From NCBI GenBank assembly GCA_017871115.1, contig JAFCIZ010000006.1, positions 1,364,001 through 1,428,000 of the forward strand: a stretch of DNA of 64,000 bases, read 5' to 3'. Positions 1 to 11,126 of this stretch are shown in pieces. This DNA comes from Cunninghamella blakesleeana (taxonomy: Eukaryota > Mucoromycota > Mucoromycetes > Mucorales > Cunninghamellaceae). The translations under genes and the position numbers were made by a program. How positions within the stretch are numbered: the first letter of the stretch is position 1; the number at the start of each line of letters is the position of its first letter. The notes below the pieces were generated by a model. It searched no databases and had not been told where the DNA came from. It saw only the letters and a list, made by a program, of their open reading frames with translations.

Positions 1-1
1 A

Positions 2-85
2 GAGCATATACTACTTAAACAACACAATCCCTGCGCTTCTTCTTTTACATCATTTAGTAAAGTATTAGGTGCAAAATATTGTTAA
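2..85 (+). CDS. possible C-terminal end of a protein-coding gene (partial)
   Basis: An open frame enters from the left edge and ends at a TAA at 83-85, giving 28 codons that end in SKVLGAKYC. Codon choice looks like that of the real genes in the window, and AT-rich DNA typical of a 3' flank follows directly. The opposite strand is also open over much of this stretch, so strand and reality are uncertain. I do not recognise the protein. Confidence 0.3.
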   Translation, partial: EHILLKQHNPCASSFTSFSKVLGAKYC

Positions 86-831
86 TGCTTTATTAGAGGG
101 TACTGTTTTTTTATTTTGCTTTATTTTACTTTGTAAACTATCGGAAAGACAATTTTTATTGCAATATAAAATTTTTATTATTTTTTACTCTAGTTAATTC
201 ATACATTTTTAGTAATAAATTACATGGATTTGAACATAAAAATACATGAAGAAATAAAATAAAAATTAAAGAAAAATAAATTTAAAGCGGCAGAAATAAA
301 AGCACAAAAAATTTAAAAAATCCCGGACGATGGAGTTTTAATATTTTCAGACAATAAAAGCTATTTTATTTAATTTACAAAGTAACTTAAGTCCAATGCA
401 TCCGGTGCGGAAGCGGAGTTTATTTTTTCGCTCAAGAAAAAAAATAGGTTATAATCATTCTTTAAGTAATTTATAGAACGGCCTCTTTTTTTCCCTTCGT
501 AGGACATTTAAGTACGTATAAAATAATATAGCATCATCAATATGTATATATATCATCATCATCGTCAAACAACACACATCAATCACTATACATAAAAATC
601 TATGGATACGAAATCCTTTTTGATACAAATATTTTTTGAAGGATGGATGGATTATATACGTTTTTTTTTAATACAACAATCTCGATTTATTTTTGGACAG
701 AAGAATTTATGTGTAGTGTTATTGAATGATATGGATGAATGATTTTATATATAAATAATAATAATAAATATAATATATATGTATATAATTAAAAAAAATG
801 AACAAGGCTATTGAAAGAAAAAAAAAGAATA
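86..831. other. intergenic, AT-rich
   Basis: No convincing gene is visible. The stretch holds A/T homopolymers and short ATC/AT microsatellites around 540-600 and 740-790. It should contain the upstream promoter of the eL13 gene and perhaps the 3' flank of the fragment at the window edge. Confidence 0.5.
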
Positions 832-917
832 TTTATATATAAAAGAAATAAAATAGCTCTCTGACCTGACTTTTTCCTTTCGCTTTACTTTTTATAAAAA
901 AACTCACCTTATAGAAA
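832..917 (+). promoter_or_regulatory. candidate core promoter and leader of the eL13 gene
   Basis: A TATATAAAAG-like element at about 836-845 lies some 75 bp before the start codon. It is followed by a pyrimidine-rich stretch (about 868-890), which is common around transcription starts of ribosomal protein genes. This is inferred from position and composition only. Confidence 0.35.
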
Positions 918-1805
918 ATGGTATTGAAACACAACAATCAGTTGCCTAACCAACATTTCCGTAAGCAATGGCAACGCCGTGTCAAGACCTGGTTTGACCA
1001 AGCCGGTCGCAAGAAGTCTCGTAGAATTGCGCGTGTTCAAAAAGCTACTACCGTTGCTCCTCGTCCCGTTGATGGTCTCCTTCGTCCTGCTGTTCGTTGC
1101 CCTACTCTTCGTTATAACATGAAGTTAAGATCTGGTCGTGGTTTCACTCTTGAAGAACTCAAGGTAATTTTTTTTCTATATACACTTATATATAATTATT
1201 TAAAATAATCATAATTTTTTGATATGTAATGATTAATTTTTTATTTTATTTTTTTAATATAATCATAATTTTTATTATTCTTTATATTAAATAGGAAGCC
1301 GGTCTTACTGCTAAGTATGCTCGTACTGTTGGTATTGCTGTTGATCATCGCCGTCGTAACAAGTCTCAAGAATCTCTTGAACTTAATGTCCAACGTTTGA
1401 AGGCTTATCAAGCTAAGCTTATTGTCTTCCCTCGTAAGGCTGGTCATCCTAAGAAAGGTGACTCTGAAGTAAGTGATTTATATAAATAGAAAATATATGA
1501 TATATTTTATTAGAAATAAGCAAAGAAAGGAAAGATAGATAATGAAAACGATATTAATTATTATTTTTTATTTTTTAAAAAAACAATAGGCTACCGAAGT
1601 TGCCTCTGCTGTTCAACTCAAGAGTGCTCTTTTCCCCATTGAACAAGTATCTAATGCTCCTGAAGCTCGTGCCATCACCGCTGATGAAAAGAAGGTTAAT
1701 GCTTACATGAAACTCCGTTATGCTCGTTCTGCTGCTCGTACTCTTGGTGCTCGTGAAAAACGTGCTCGTGATAAGGCTGAAGAAGAAGCTAACAAGAAGA
1801 AATAA
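918..1805 (+). CDS. RPL13: 60S ribosomal protein L13 (eL13)
   Basis: Three exons, join(918..1163,1295..1468,1590..1805), give a 211-residue protein, the usual eukaryotic eL13 length. The N-terminus ([18 protein letters not shown]) and the following basic region are typical of eL13, a structural protein of the large ribosomal subunit. Both introns are phase 0, with GTAATT and GTAAGT donors and TAG acceptors. The codons are noticeably biased (CGT, GCT, AAG, GTT) compared with neighbouring genes, as expected for high expression. The next gene, a GGT-family gene, is convergent, with its stop 385 bp further on. I see no snoRNA in either intron. The identification is secure; splice sites are inferred from phase and family continuity. 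Confidence 0.96.
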
Positions 1806-2190
1806 ATGTCTTGATCTCATCATCATCTCTGTTTTTTTTTTATATTATTCAACTATCTTCTTTTTTTTGTCATTATCATCATTTTTCTCTCTTTTTGTTA
1901 TATGTTGTTTGGGAAAAAAAAATAAACTTTAATCCTTTTTATTAATGAAGTTTAAAAAAAATAGAGTAGTAGATGTAAAAAAAAATATAAATTAAAATGA
2001 TCATTTTTAAGTGAAATGATTTTGTAAATATGAATTTATTTTAAATTTTTTTAAAAAAAATATATTTTTGATTCTGTAAAATAAGGTTATACATATATGT
2101 TTATTATTTAAATAATGCATTAATTGGAACATTAATAATAATAATAATAATAATAATAGTAATTTCTGACAGGTAGAGAGATTAGTTTTT
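1806..2190. other. convergent 3' intergenic region
   Basis: This AT-rich region lies between the stop codons of the eL13 and GGT-family genes. It contains a (TAA)n-type tract at about 2130-2158 and should hold both 3' UTRs and poly(A) signals. No gene is visible. Confidence 0.5.
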
Positions 2191-5100
2191 TTACCATCCT
2201 GATGAATATCCATCACCACGTGGGTCTGATCCTGCAATTAATACACGTTTACCAGTTCGTTCATCTTTTTTGACACGAATTACTTGGCCACGACCCATCA
2301 TTGATCTACTATGCCCATTCAATTGATAACAAACATGGCCCAAAGCTTCCAATTCTTCGATAGCTTTGTCTGTAATACCACTTTCTAAATAAACTACAGA
2401 TTGAGAGACATCTTGGAAAGAATAAGCGGCGCTATCCGATTTTTTAACATTTCCTTTAACTGGTGGAGGAGCAATACATAAACGTGGTAAATCTAACGAG
2501 AGTTGAGGATTTTCTAAATAACGTAGCATATTCAAAATAACCTGCACTTGTCCTTGTGGTTGCATAAAAGCACCCTAGGTTTTTTTTAAAAAAAGAGAGT
2601 AAATAAAAATAAAAAAAATAAAAAATAAAAAAACATAATATTTTTTATTGATACATACCATCACTATTAATAGGTTGGTTCAATTTTGTTTGTTTTATAG
2701 GATAAAAATAAAAATAAAAAAAGTGGACAAGTATAATGATATTAATACACCAATCATAATAAAAATACTTCATAAATAAATGATTTTATTAAATTACCTC
2801 CAAAACAGGCTTCTAATTCATGTTGACCATTTTCCTGCTTTCTTGTGATCATAGAAGGAATAATAGTATGATATGGACGTTTACTAGGAGCAATACAATT
2901 AGGGTGATTGTCAATTAATACAAAGTTGCAGCCACGATTATGTAGAGGAAATCCACATTTTTCAGGAATAATACATGACTTTATATATAATTTGAAAAAG
3001 ATAAAAAAATAAAAAAGATAAAAAAAAAATAAAAATTAATCTAACGCTACTAATACAATTCCTTATATTTTTTGTTTTTTATTGATGTTACTATTTACCC
3101 CAAAGCCCATAAAAGTAGAGTTCTAAACATTAATATTATTTAAAAGAAAGAAGAGAAAAATAAATCAATTTTAAACATAAAACACTTTTTACTCTATTTA
3201 TTTTTAATATATATGTACATGTATCATTTTATCAACTTACAATAAAACTACAAGCATTTCCTTCTTCATCCACTACAGAGAAATATACAGTATTACCCAT
3301 TGTTTCAGGATATCCTTTTTGAATATTACTATTACGATGATCCAAATGAATTAATTTTGCCCTTTCACTTAAATAGTCCTTATAAAGATAAAAATAAAGC
3401 ATAAAAATAAAAAAGAAAATAATGAGTAAATTTTTAATTAAATGAGTATAAATAATATCAATATAATCATTATTATTATTTACTTTGCTTAATAATTTTT
3501 CCGTAGGTACATAAATAACATCCGGATCACCAACGTAATAACGAGTATCAGCAAAAGCAAGACGTAAAGCCTCAATCACCACATGAAGATATTCCGAAGA
3601 ATTATGTTCCAAATGTTTAAAATCAATAGACCCATTCTTTTCCAAGGCTTCAATGATCCCTAAAGCCATTAATGCTGTAATGCCTTGTCCATTTGGAGGA
3701 ATTTCCCATACAGTATAATCATGATAATCAATAGAAATAGGCTCTACTTTTTGGCTTGAATGAGCTGCTAAATCCTCCAAGGTCATCACACCGCCACGCT
3801 GTTGTATTTCTTCTACAATGGCTTGACCAATTTCTCCTTGATAAAATCCGACCTTTCCTTCTTTTGCTAAAGTTTTATAAGCCCTATAATGATTATATTA
3901 ATATATATATATATATATATATACTGTCGTTGTTTAGTATGAATAATATTATTAAAACTTATTTATTTATTGAATATTAATCTTACTTGGAAAGTGTAGG
4001 TAATGACATAATTTCACCTTCTTCGGGAGCACGTTCACCATCAAATAAATATTCCACTTTTTTCCCAGGATTGGCTTCGATTAAGCTTTTTTCTTGAGCT
4101 TTCCACTAGTAAAAAGTTATTATTATAATTCGTTTCAAAAAATAAGTAAAAAAGTAAAAATATTAATAAACATATTACTATTGTTCTTTTTCTTATCTTT
4201 TTATTTTTTTTTTTAAAAAAAAAAATTATTACAGAATGAGCGGCAACTTCGGCTACGGGGAAACTATAAAATATAGAAATATAATAAAAGTTTAATATAT
4301 AAATAATTAAATATATAAAATTATATACATCAGTATATATTACCCATTTTCTGCTAAATCAATGGCTGGTTGAAGAATGGTAGTTAAATCAAGTTTTCCA
4401 GAACCAAACCATTCAACAGTATCTACCCAAGAAGCAGCAGCACCAGGTACAGTAACAGCATGAATACTACGAGGTGGTAAACCTTGACCTTCAACACCAG
4501 ATTCTCTTACTATATCAAGTGTTAATCCAGCTGGTGTTCTATGATTAATTAGAGAAAAGGGAAAAAAATATAATTCATATTATTAATTCAATTTACTTAT
4601 ATATACATATATATAGTCTTAAAAAGAATACCTTCCAGAACCATTCAATCCTTTGACGGTTTTTTCTTTAGCATCATAAAATAAACAGAATGCATCACCA
4701 CCAATACCTGTAGATGAGGGCTCTATTATTTTTTTAAAAAAAATAAATAATAGGAAAAAAATACATAATAGCATAAAATATATTTTTAATCTGAAACATT
4801 CATCAGTCATATTTTATTTTATTTATGCAACAAAATATGATAATTACCAGTAACACCAAGTGCAGCAGCTATTAAATATATATATATATATATAATATAA
4901 TGTAATATAATATAGTATAAGAATGATAATCAGCCCAAGATAATAAAAATATGAATTATTTTTTTAAATGAATTATGATAATTAATATTCTATTCAACAA
5001 CTTACCAACAGCCACGGCAGCATCCTTTCAGGAACAACATTATTATTATTTAAAGTGAATCCTTCGTTCCTTATTTTATTTTATTTTATTTTATATATTT

Positions 5101-5369
5101 ATTTTTTTATATATTTTACTAAAGGATAACGATATTAATACTTACAGCAGCGTTTCCGCCTTTTTTTAATACTTCAATACCAGCTTGAGTAGCTAAAGGT
5201 TGACTATGTACATAGATATTAAAAAAAGAAGTAAAAAGCTAATTCGACTAGATTGACATTATAAAAGTATATAAAAGATCTCTTTTGCTTACGTGCTTGA
5301 TACCATAGCATGAACACCATATACAGCAGAGCGTCTTGAAATAAACCGTAATTCTTTTTCAATAGTCAT
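2191..5369 (-). CDS. gamma-glutamyltransferase-family (Ntn hydrolase) protein
   Basis: Fourteen exons in plus coordinates: 5293..5369, 5146..5203, 5006..5024, 4848..4868, 4632..4722, 4344..4538, 4233..4263, 3987..4105, 3484..3883, 3241..3378, 3099..3122, 2798..2978, 2659..2663 and 2191..2574. All phases agree, giving 580 residues. The N-terminal [16 protein letters not shown], the STGIGGDAF block, the [10 protein letters not shown] segment with the expected nucleophile Thr367, and the C-terminal MQPQGQVQV and [10 protein letters not shown] blocks are hallmarks of the family. These enzymes are made as one chain and self-cleave before the Thr. Canonical members transfer or hydrolyse gamma-glutamyl groups, e.g. 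from glutathione. The exact substrate is not certain, because this sequence resembles the YwrD/GGT-like branch more than classical GGT. No signal peptide or membrane anchor is seen. Exon 13 is only 5 nt long. Confidence 0.9.
2659..2663 (-). other. 5-nt microexon of the GGT-family gene
   Basis: Minus-strand exon TGATG is flanked by an AATAG acceptor and a GTATGT donor. The previous exon ends with one base (G) of a codon and the next begins GGT, so the microexon completes GTG and adds ATG. The result is the family-typical reading [13 protein letters not shown]. Without it the frame is lost and the two conserved residues are missing. Confidence 0.85.
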
Positions 5370-5938
5370 ATTTGTATTATTATTAAATAAGAATAATAAT
5401 TTGTATTTTTTAGAATAAAAAAGAAAAGAAAAGTGAAAGAGAAATGAAAAAAAAAATGCTTTTTCTAAAAAAAATATATAAGAAATCCGGAGTTCAAACC
5501 TTTTTTTTCTTCGATGTAAGGATTCCGTAAGTTCGATATTAAAGATAATTGGCTAATGTATAAAAAAGTTTACATGACACATAAAAATGTAACAATTTCT
5601 GTTATTTATTGTGAATAGGATAAATTAGAATAAGAATAGTTAAATAAAATCAAAAAAGTATAATATATATATATATATATATATATGAAAAATGGATATG
5701 ATTTTTTTTTGATAATAAAAAAAGAAAAAGGTCATATATATATATATATATAGACAAAGAAAAATATATCAAAAATAAAAAGAATTATAATTAATATAAA
5801 AATGAAATTGAGTATAAAATGATGTTATGAAAATATGACATGAAGGATTAAAAAATAATGAATGTATGTATATATATATAATGCAAATAAATAATAACAA
5901 AAAATGAATATAATGAATATAATAAAGAGAGAAATAAT
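5370..5938. other. intergenic: promoter side of the GGT gene, 3' flank of the acidic-protein gene
   Basis: AT-rich, with (AT)n tracts at about 5660-5685 and 5735-5752. No coding signal is visible. Both flanking genes are on the minus strand. Confidence 0.5.
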
Positions 5939-7889
5939 TTACATAATATCAATTTCTTCATCTTCATCATCTTCATCATCGTTATTATTCATTATGATGG
6001 GTTGTGATACAAAAGATTCAGTCGTGGGAGAAGTGGTAGTTGAAGGTTGGTGTACAATGGTTTGATTTTCAACTACACCAAAATCCATCTGCTCATCACT
6101 ATAAACAATTAATACTTCATGATCTACTGTTGCTGTTGTTTGTGCCAATGTAGTTGTGGTTGTTGTTATTACTGTATCATCATTTTCATCATCAGAAGGC
6201 ATTAATAAAGTTTCTTCTAACATTCTACGTTTGTGTAAAGCTGCTCTACGTTTAGGACGAGTGGAGGCTATACTAAGAGGGTCTTGTTTAACATGAATAG
6301 ATGATGAAACGGATGTATCTTGCTGTCTTTTTCTTATTCTTCTTCGACGTTTTGAGTTTACACTATTATTATTGTTTTGTTCAGGTTGATGATGTTTACT
6401 TGAAGGAGGTTGCTTTTTGGTAGTACGAGTTCTTTTTGTTAAAGCAGCCATAGAGATAGGACCATCAATAGGGGTTGCTGGTTTATTGTTACTTTTTCTT
6501 TTTCTTTTTTGTCCAACTTGATTACTATTATTACTATTGACTTCTACAAAAGTATCTTTTTCATCATCTTCATCTTCATCATCGTGACGAACATCCTTTT
6601 TTAACACAGATGTAGCCTTTGGATCTTTGACAATATAATTAGCAATCTTAACTGAAGGACCACCCTGTTGTTCATCAATACAAGCATCCACATATAACAT
6701 GACACGAACCAATTGTTCACGAACCAAAGAAGAAAGATCAATTTCAACTTCTTCTTCGCGTTGATCACCATCATTGGAAGCAGAGACAATGGAAAGGATG
6801 CCCGGTAATTTATCGGCGTGTAATCGATGAGTAATTTTTTCTAATAAGGCTTCTTCAATTTGTCGTTTAGGTAAATACATATAGCTAGTTGTTCTTACAT
6901 CTACAACACCATTTCCTTCATCATCAGAATCATCATCATCGTCATCATCGGAGGAATCAGCAGCTTGAACATCTTCTTCATCTTCGTCAGAAGAAGATCC
7001 GCTTAATTCATCATCATCATCTTCACTAACGACTTGTTCATTAGAGATATCCTGCTGTGTTGATGGTAATAATACATTATCATTTTGTGGAATCACTTCT
7101 TCAAAAGCTTCTTCTTGAACTATACTTGGTGTTGATAAAGGAGAATTATCAGTTGAAGGTTCTATATAAAAATTACAAAGAAAACAATGATAAGAGTAAG
7201 TATTATTAATACATTCTTTTTTTAAAATAAAATTCAATATAATATATATATATATATATATATTATATATTTACCATATGTTAATTCATCATATAATAAA
7301 GCAGATTGTGCAACTTCATCTAATTGTTCAAAATTGATTTCTTGACCAAATAAACCATCTAATTGTAATGATTGAGCTAATATTTGTGGATCCAAGCCTT
7401 CCAAAGGATCATTATTTTTATTACTAAGTGTAGTATCGTTTGTATCAACCCAAGGCAACCAAGACATGGATTCTCTATTTTATGCAATAGTAAAAAAAGA
7501 AAAAGGAAGAAAAAATTAATATTAGTTATCATATATCAAAAAGTTGTATATAATAAAAACGTAAACTGTGACTTATAAGATTTTTTTTCATACACTTATA
7601 TATATATTATTACCTTAATAATAAATCTTGCACTTCATTAGTCAAGTCTTCCACTGGCCAGTTATGAGCCGATTGTAATAATTCATCCATAGTAGGAGTA
7701 CTATTAAGTTGTGTTGGATCAGTATTAAAATTTAAAAAGGAATCATTGTTATTTTTTGCTATTTGAGGTGCAACAGTTATTCTATTGGGATTTTTTTTAT
7801 AGGGTAAAAAAAAAAGAGAGAAAGACAAGTAGAAGAAATAAAGTAATATTAGAATCATATAATCATTCCCTTTTTTAAAAAATAAGGCA

Positions 7890-7929
<40 letters not shown>

Positions 7930-7946
7930 GAAATTTACCCGCCCAT
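5939..7946 (-). CDS. acidic nuclear-type protein with a NET-like motif
   Basis: Four exons (7939..7946, 7614..7781, 7275..7474, 5939..7161) give 532 residues with consistent phases. The first coding exon is only 8 nt (ATG GGC GG). I do not recognise an ortholog. Residues about 174-210 form a long Asp/Glu/Ser tract. Residues about 226-290 contain a leucine-rich helix, KLPGILSIV, an acidic spacer, EIDLSSL and a helix ending YVDACI. That order resembles the NET (extra-terminal) domain of BET proteins, which binds short basic peptides on chromatin regulators. Beyond this the protein is rich in basic KRKRK/KRRRR stretches, likely nuclear localisation signals, and ends in another acidic tail. The N-terminal 125 residues contain Trp- and Leu-rich patches (WLPWVD) that could be an activation or interaction region. 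A role in chromatin or transcription is inference. Confidence 0.75.
7939..7946 (-). other. 8-nt first coding exon of the acidic-protein gene
   Basis: The sequence ATGGGCGG is followed by a GTAAAT donor. The next acceptor (AATAG at 7786-7782) joins it to A-ATA-ACT, which keeps one long frame of 56 codons. An alternative is that translation starts at an internal Met of exon 2 (MDELLQSAHNW) and this short exon is not used. Confidence 0.6.
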
Positions 7947-9667
7947 TGTTTCTTGTTTATATGAAGATCAGAGTTTTTTTAAAAAATGGAATGATTAGAG
8001 TATAGAAATATAATACAAAAAAATCAAAGCGTGTAAATATGACTTGTATAAATGAAAAAAGACTTTTTTTTCAGTACACTTTCGACAAAAAAGAATGTCA
8101 AAATAAATGGTGCACTTGGAGAACGTAAATGGGTTTAAAGGAAAAGAAAAAAAAAAAAAGGTAAGGAAGAGGTTGAAAGGGAATATATTTAAAAAAACCA
8201 AACTTGAGTAGAAGAAAAAACAAAAAGTGAAAGAAAAAAAAGTGAATAAAAAAAAAAGAGAGTTTAAAAAAAAAAAAAAGGCTTTTCATAGAAATTTAAC
8301 AGTCCATAGTGCAAAAAAAAATTTCATTTGTTGAATCTAAAAATTTTTTTACCCCGCTTTTTTTTTTTTTCTTGAAGAAAAAAAGTTTTTAATACTTGTA
8401 ACAATTATTATTTTAACTTAGTATAGCTATTCTTCTTATATATGATGAATGTTATTATTTTTACTTATTTATATAAAGCTATGAAAAAGATGTATAGTAA
8501 AAGATATAGAAGAAAGGGAGGACGCCCATAAATTAATATATTTGTTTGTTTTTGGATATCAGTTCTAAACTAAAGAAATTGACAATAATATTCAGAGTGG
8601 TCATACTTTACCACCTGATGTCAGTATATACTTTACATATTTCCTTTTTTGTCACCATCGTCAGAGACGAATAAGTTGATTCAAAGTTTGATCACTACAT
8701 TTTATTTATTAATTTTTCGATATAAGAAAAAGATAAACATCAATAAAATAAATGAAATGAATTAGGAAAGATTTTTTAAAAGCGGCATCAAGATCTATTT
8801 CCTTTTAAGTTCGTGTTTTTTTTTAAAAAAAAAGTATATATATATATATATATATTTACATAAAAAAAGGTATCATATAGACACCGCTTTATAATATTTA
8901 CCGAAAAATAAATCAAAAAATAATATTGACAGTATAAAAAGAAAACCGAAGTATATGTGATATTATATCCGCTATTTCAAAAATTCCGTTCCTGAAAATT
9001 GGTTATTATTATTACATACGTAAAAGAAATTATATTTGTTATTGCTGTCTGCTTATTTATTTATATAAAAAATAAATAAAAGAGTTTTATCTGTAAATAA
9101 ATATTTATTTCAAAAAAGGTTAATTGTAGGTTAAAATTGGTGCAATTTAATTAAAAATAAAAACAAAAAAATAGAGATAAACCAATTTTAATAGACAAAA
9201 GTTTACATTGCGTAAAAGATATTCATTTATATATCAAGTAAATATAACAACAATGAAAACAATATTGATAATAATCAATGATAGATATAGAATATACTTT
9301 TGTCTATCATCTGTATTCAAAAAAAAAAAAATAATGGATTTATATATAATGGATTTTTGATAGGTGAAATAAAAGATATAAAAAGAGTAAAAAGTTGGCG
9401 TATTAATTGCTTTTTATAGTGTAGTTATTTTTTTATTTTAATTATATATAAAAGAAAAAAAAATGGCGGGTTTTAAAATTTCAAATGCGCCTTTTTCCCT
9501 TTTTTTTTTAATTTCATCTTCACCTTTTTTTTCTCTCTCTCTTTCCCTTTTTATCATTATTATTTTTTCATCATAAATTTAACTTCATTATAGATATTAT
9601 ATTAAATATTCATTTCTATAATCACTTTATAATAATATAGTATTGTATTTTTATTGTTATTGTTATT
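7947..9667. other. divergent intergenic region, about 1.7 kb
   Basis: This lies between the acidic-protein gene (-) and the F-BAR/RhoGAP gene (+), so it should hold both promoters. It is extremely A/T-rich with poly(A)/poly(T) blocks (8090-8280, 8340-8380) and an (AT)n tract near 8830-8855. A pyrimidine-rich stretch at about 9485-9550 precedes the RhoGAP start. I see no RNA gene. Confidence 0.5.
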
Positions 9668-11072
9668 ATGAATCGAACGAGAGGCCGAAGTGTTTCTCTT
9701 TCACAAGACGATGTAGTAAGTTAAAATGGGATATATACATATTTTAGATATAAAAAAAGAATAAGAACCTTATTTTTATCAAATATATATATATATATAT
9801 ATATTTGTATATGTATAATTAATTCTTAATATGTATAAAAAATAATGATAGATAGTTAATATTGATTCACATCTGGATTTTGTAAAAAAAGTATTTAAAT
9901 GGAACATCAATGATTTTGAACGGTTTATCACTGTATTAAAAGCAAGGTAAAAAAAGAAAAAAGATTGTATAAAAAGAGTAATAGTGTCTATTTTTATACA
10001 AATTTATATTTTAAAAATAACTTTTTTTATTTACTTTAATAATATTAATATTCTTATTAAATCATTATTATAATACATATATATAATCATTTATATATTC
10101 TATCTATATGAATATAGGATAGCAGCAGAAGAAGCATATGTTGCCTCATTATCAAAGTTAACCAAAACAACTGAAAGTACTCCTTTATTTGGTGAAAAAC
10201 AGCCTTCATTTTTAATGGCCACTTATTATTATGAGCAAAGTATTGATAAAATTATTCAACAAAGAAAAGAACTTATTCATAGTTTAAAAACTGAAGTGGA
10301 CAAATTGAATCATATAAAAGAACGCCAGGAACAAAGAAGAAGGTTAGTAAAAACACATCAAGGTGATAAAAATACAAACTATTCTACTTTTCGAACAACT
10401 GAGCTAGTAAAGGTAATTGAACCCTTTTTTTTTATTGTTTTATATTATTAAATATTATTAAATAAAATAAAAAGTCAGATATTAATTTTTTCCCCCTTTT
10501 TTATATTAAAATCTAGCTCAAAAAAGCATATAATAAAAAATGTACTGATTATGAAACAGCCCAACAACAGTTTGAAGAACTTCAACATCAACAACAATTG
10601 CAACAACAGCAACAACAGCACCAACAACAGCACCAACAGCACCAACAACAACGTCAGTATCATGCTTTTGACGATCAACATTACATGAATGACCCACATT
10701 ATCCACCTATATATTCAGGGCAACAGCATAAAACATTTGAAGATGTAAAAAGGTTATCATCAGATAGTCTTGATGGTGATGCATCTTCTATTAATTCACA
10801 ACAAGATAGTAGTGCTTATAAAAAAGGAATGGCTAATTTCATGGCATCTATGGCACAAGTACGTACTCAATTTGCTAACGTGACTCAATCGGCTGCGGTA
10901 CCTGATGTTTCCAAACAAAATGCTCGCTTTGCTAAATTTAAAAAAGAAATCACGGAATCAGATCAAGAGTATAGAAAAGGAGTACGTACTTTAGAAAGAT
11001 TAAGAAAAGAACAAGTGATTGCTACTCATCAAACAATGAAGGTATAAAAAGAATAAAACATAAAAAGAAGAG

Positions 11073-11126
<54 letters not shown>

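Noticed and set aside
3379..3483. In-frame continuation of GGT exon 9 through Asn/Ile/Phe-rich sequence.
   Set aside because: It is an intron that happens to remain open. Removing it joins LLSK to DYLSERAKL, as expected in the family.
7610..7858. The 82-codon minus-strand frame as a separate small gene starting at 7858.
   Set aside because: Its N-terminal half is intron-like Leu/Phe low complexity. The conserved-looking part starts at a good acceptor and continues in phase into the acidic-protein gene.
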